From positions 186,001 to 250,000 of the forward strand of contig CAJUCN010000001.1 in NCBI GenBank assembly GCA_910585005.1: DNA of 64,000 bases, given 5' to 3'. Origin of the DNA: an uncultured Lachnospiraceae bacterium. GTDB lineage: Bacteria > Bacillota > Clostridia > Lachnospirales > Lachnospiraceae. Below are positions 62,049 through 64,000 of this stretch, piece after piece. Within the stretch, counting starts at the first letter, position 1, and every line of letters begins with the position of its first letter. The position numbers were made by a program, and so were the translations under genes. A model generated the notes under the pieces. It worked only from the letters and a program-made list of their open reading frames with translations. It was not told the origin of the DNA and did no database searches.

Positions 62049-63605
62049 CTATCCCTTTCTTCTTTTTTCCCCCAGCAGCAAAAACAGGCTGGCAACTACA
62101 AAAACAGCCGCCCCCGCCACAATACTGCCTGTCACTGTGTTACGGAACCGTTCCACCTTTGCGATATTCCCGGCAAAGGCAACCATTTCGGTTTTTGCTG
62201 ACTCATACCCAAGAACCCGGTCCCCTTCCTGCAAAATATCTTCCCCGGAAGTAAGATAATAACCCTCTGTCAGGTCATCCGTGTATTCAAATGCTTTCCG
62301 GGGCAATAAGTACCTGTCAGGGTAAGAAACACACACAGATACCAGGATTCCACCCATGAGCGCCCCCGCAAGAGCCCATACGATCAGCTTACTCCTGTAT
62401 TTTTTAAGCGCCCCTTTCCAATCCCCCCATACTGCTGTAAGCGCCGGGAGCTGCAACGCTGCCTCCCTGTCAAATCCAGCCAGGATCCCGATTTCCTTTG
62501 TTTCCTTCCCTGCCATCCAAAGCCCAGGTCCAACCAAGAGGAGGGATACATTCTTAAAGGAGGTGTTAAACAAAAATGGCTCTGTCAGTCCGGCGGCCAG
62601 GCAGGATAAGATCAGGCATAGCGCTATTCCGTCCTGCTGCATGGTCCTTCGATAAATCCCCCGGACATAAAGATACATTAAAAATGCGAAAAAAAGAATC
62701 CCATAAGTAATCCATGCAAATACATAAGAATTGTCCATGGTTCTAAGAGACGTTACAATCCTGGTAGTGTCTACCCCAAAAAGCCCGGCCGGCTGGTTTT
62801 GTAAAAACCACTTAGACAGCTCAAGCCTGGTATTTAAAAGCTTATTTACAAGATCAAACATTCTCCCCTTTAACAAAAGAGGCGCCCCAAAAGATAAGAA
62901 AAGACAAAGGGGCAGGCAAAACTGGATCAACACCTGCTCCACCTTGCAAAATTTTTTCCTGATCTCCCAGTAGCACACTAAAACAAGACAGGCCGTAGTC
63001 ACCAAAAACCCCGTCGTACTAAGGGAATACATAAACACAAACAAATTTCCTGCCTCTAACACAGCCAGATAATAAAACCGGAATCTATTCTGAAGCAAAT
63101 AGACAAGAAAACACACCAAGACTAAATAGGATATATGCAGCACATTGGGATGGGCATACCCCAGATTCCACCGGATCACACGCCCCATTCCCAGCCTGTC
63201 ATGCACTTTAAAAGGACTGTCGATCACATGCAGGGCCGTAAGAAAAAACAAACTCCCAAAAGAAAGCGCCCATGTCGCCAGCCCTACCTGAAACAATCGT
63301 TTTAGGTCTATATTTTTCATCCCGCATAACAATAGCGCCACAAAAAGCGCCCCTTTTTCATGAGAGATTATATAAACTACGCCTCCAAGAAGAAGAAATG
63401 TGCCGTAAAAGACTATCTCCCGCAGGGAATAACTGGTCAAAACCGCCTTTCCTGCCCAGCCCATCAGCGCTATCACCAAAAACACCTTAAATGCCGTCTG
63501 CCCGTCGTACAACCCAATCCCCTTTGCAAACAGAAGTGACACAAAAAAAATATAAAAACAAATTTCCGATCGTTTCACCATATGCTTTTTAGTCATTTGC
63601 TCCAT
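62049..63605 (-). CDS. Wzy-like polysaccharide polymerase/ligase membrane protein
   Basis: A 518-residue protein with about eleven hydrophobic helices. The long central loop with RVIRWNLGYAHPNVLHISY and the later SLRTMDNSYVFAWITYGILF segment match the RxxxGxxHPN-type loop of Wzy/O-antigen-ligase-like proteins in Firmicutes. It probably joins repeat units outside the membrane. After the last core helix there is a helix, a ~60-residue outside segment (ending AGNIAKVERFRNTVTG) and a final helix, a layout like Wzz. ATG 63605 overlaps the previous gene by 17 bases. Confidence 0.8.
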   Translation of the reverse strand: MEQMTKKHMVKRSEICFYIFFVSLLFAKGIGLYDGQTAFKVFLVIALMGWAGKAVLTSYSLREIVFYGTFLLLGGVVYIISHEKGALFVALLLCGMKNIDLKRLFQVGLATWALSFGSLFFLTALHVIDSPFKVHDRLGMGRVIRWNLGYAHPNVLHISYLVLVCFLVYLLQNRFRFYYLAVLEAGNLFVFMYSLSTTGFLVTTACLVLVCYWEIRKKFCKVEQVLIQFCLPLCLFLSFGAPLLLKGRMFDLVNKLLNTRLELSKWFLQNQPAGLFGVDTTRIVTSLRTMDNSYVFAWITYGILFFAFLMYLYVRGIYRRTMQQDGIALCLILSCLAAGLTEPFLFNTSFKNVSLLLVGPGLWMAGKETKEIGILAGFDREAALQLPALTAVWGDWKGALKKYRSKLIVWALAGALMGGILVSVCVSYPDRYLLPRKAFEYTDDLTEGYYLTSGEDILQEGDRVLGYESAKTEMVAFAGNIAKVERFRNTVTGSIVAGAAVFVVASLFLLLGEKRRKG

Positions 63606-64000
63606 AGCTTTCCTTCCTTTCCCTGTCAGTTATCCCTTTCCATTCTGACCCTTTCAGCATCATGCACCATGCCCCGCCTGCCAAAAACAGCAGATAGTTT
63701 CTTGCTAGATAAACGGAAATGACATGAGCCTCAATAACCGTGTAAAGGCTGATCGATGCAATAAGCGCTATGGACAGATAGTCATTCCTTTTATTAAAAA
63801 ACACCAGCATTCCCGCTATTGCCAGCGCCAAAACGCACCCAGGTATGATCCCGTACCAGTAAAAAAGCCGCACCCAGCCAAGGTCAAAAAAGTAATTGTT
63901 TTCTGGTCTGGAAAACAGCCTCCATGTTTGTACGGTTCCCTCAAACCGGTCATTCTCCACCAAAATACGAACCCTTCCATTCAATGCCCTGTTCAAATAA
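63589..64000 (-). CDS. C-terminal part of a second Wzy-like membrane protein, cut by window edge
   Basis: The frame is open to the end of the window. At the edge it reads YLNRALNGRVRILVENDR, the N-R-x-L-x-GR segment seen in the periplasmic loop of Wzy-type polymerases, followed by DLGWVRLFYWYGIIPGCVLA, an aromatic helix, and two more helices. The stop is at 63589. The apparent start codon at 63996 is an internal TTG, so the real start lies beyond 64000. Having two polymerase-like genes side by side fits one being a polymerase and the other a ligase or modifier. Confidence 0.75.
   Translation of the reverse strand, partial: YLNRALNGRVRILVENDRFEGTVQTWRLFSRPENNYFFDLGWVRLFYWYGIIPGCVLALAIAGMLVFFNKRNDYLSIALIASISLYTVIEAHVISVYLARNYLLFLAGGAWCMMLKGSEWKGITDRERKESYGAND

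Noticed and set aside
1..64000. CRISPR arrays, tRNA and rRNA genes, riboswitches
   Set aside because: No repeat-spacer pattern, cloverleaf or conserved riboswitch core was seen on reading.

Overview
The window is one very large surface-polysaccharide (capsule, exopolysaccharide or wall-glycan) biosynthesis locus. AT-rich DNA, strong AGGAGG-type ribosome binding sites, Clostridia-style family content (DUF6056, DUF2304, WecG/TagA, VTC plus DUF4956) and a Gram-positive gene set suggest a low-GC Firmicute, probably a Clostridium-class gut bacterium (Lachnospiraceae-like). The species cannot be named from the sequence. No tRNA, rRNA, CRISPR array or core housekeeping gene was seen.

Layout, by transcription direction and visible promoters. 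(1) 229-18877, minus strand, very AT-rich, with a promoter at 18987-19015. It holds glycosyltransferases, a fucosyltransferase-like fusion, several methyltransferases, two radical SAM enzymes, a CDP-glucose pyrophosphorylase, and an unusual cassette: adenylation enzyme, carrier protein, SGNH/DltD-like protein, FkbM methyltransferase and two ParB/sulfiredoxin-like paralogs. Six of these proteins begin with the same kind of Rossmann-like module. (2) 19068-25723, minus, with a promoter near 25782. It holds a PglK/MsbA-type ABC flippase, a GT2, an acetyltransferase, a fucosyltransferase-like protein, a KdsC-type phosphatase and an HMG-CoA-lyase-like aldolase. (3) 25843-34849, minus, with a promoter at 34914-34942 and a terminator at 25800-25835. 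It holds GtrA, an FrhB-like iron-sulfur protein, an alpha/alpha-toroid protein, a polyprenyl-P-sugar synthase, a GT-C membrane protein, a CMP-sugar synthetase and a GT-B enzyme. (4) 35039-37236, minus, encodes a Gfo/Idh dehydrogenase and a DegT aminotransferase. (5) 37406-41185 is the only plus-strand island, divergent from block 4 through promoters that share one -10 region. (6) 41161 to beyond 64000, minus and richer in GC toward the right end. It holds an amino-sugar acetyltransferase and aminotransferases, many glycosyltransferases, GT-C and DUF6056 membrane proteins, VTC plus DUF4956, a WecG-GT4 fusion and two Wzy-like proteins.

How it fits together: nucleotide-sugar enzymes (four DegT aminotransferases, Gfo/Idh, epimerase, RfbF, CMP-transferase) make unusual amino, deoxy and possibly ulosonic sugars. 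About a dozen cytoplasmic transferases build a lipid-linked repeat unit, the ABC protein may flip it, and Wzy-like proteins may polymerise it. Three polyprenyl-phosphate sugar synthases with GtrA, DUF2304 and GT-C partners probably decorate the polymer outside the membrane. No phosphoglycosyl transferase that would start the chain was found, so it may lie beyond position 64000.

The main candidates for new biology are the adenylation/carrier/DltD-like cassette with the shared N-terminal module, the ParB-like paralogs, poly-G tracts (one of which breaks a methyltransferase), an aldolase-based ulosonic-acid-like pathway, and a direct repeat showing recombination around an FkbM gene. The left edge carries a broken ISLre2-type transposase remnant.
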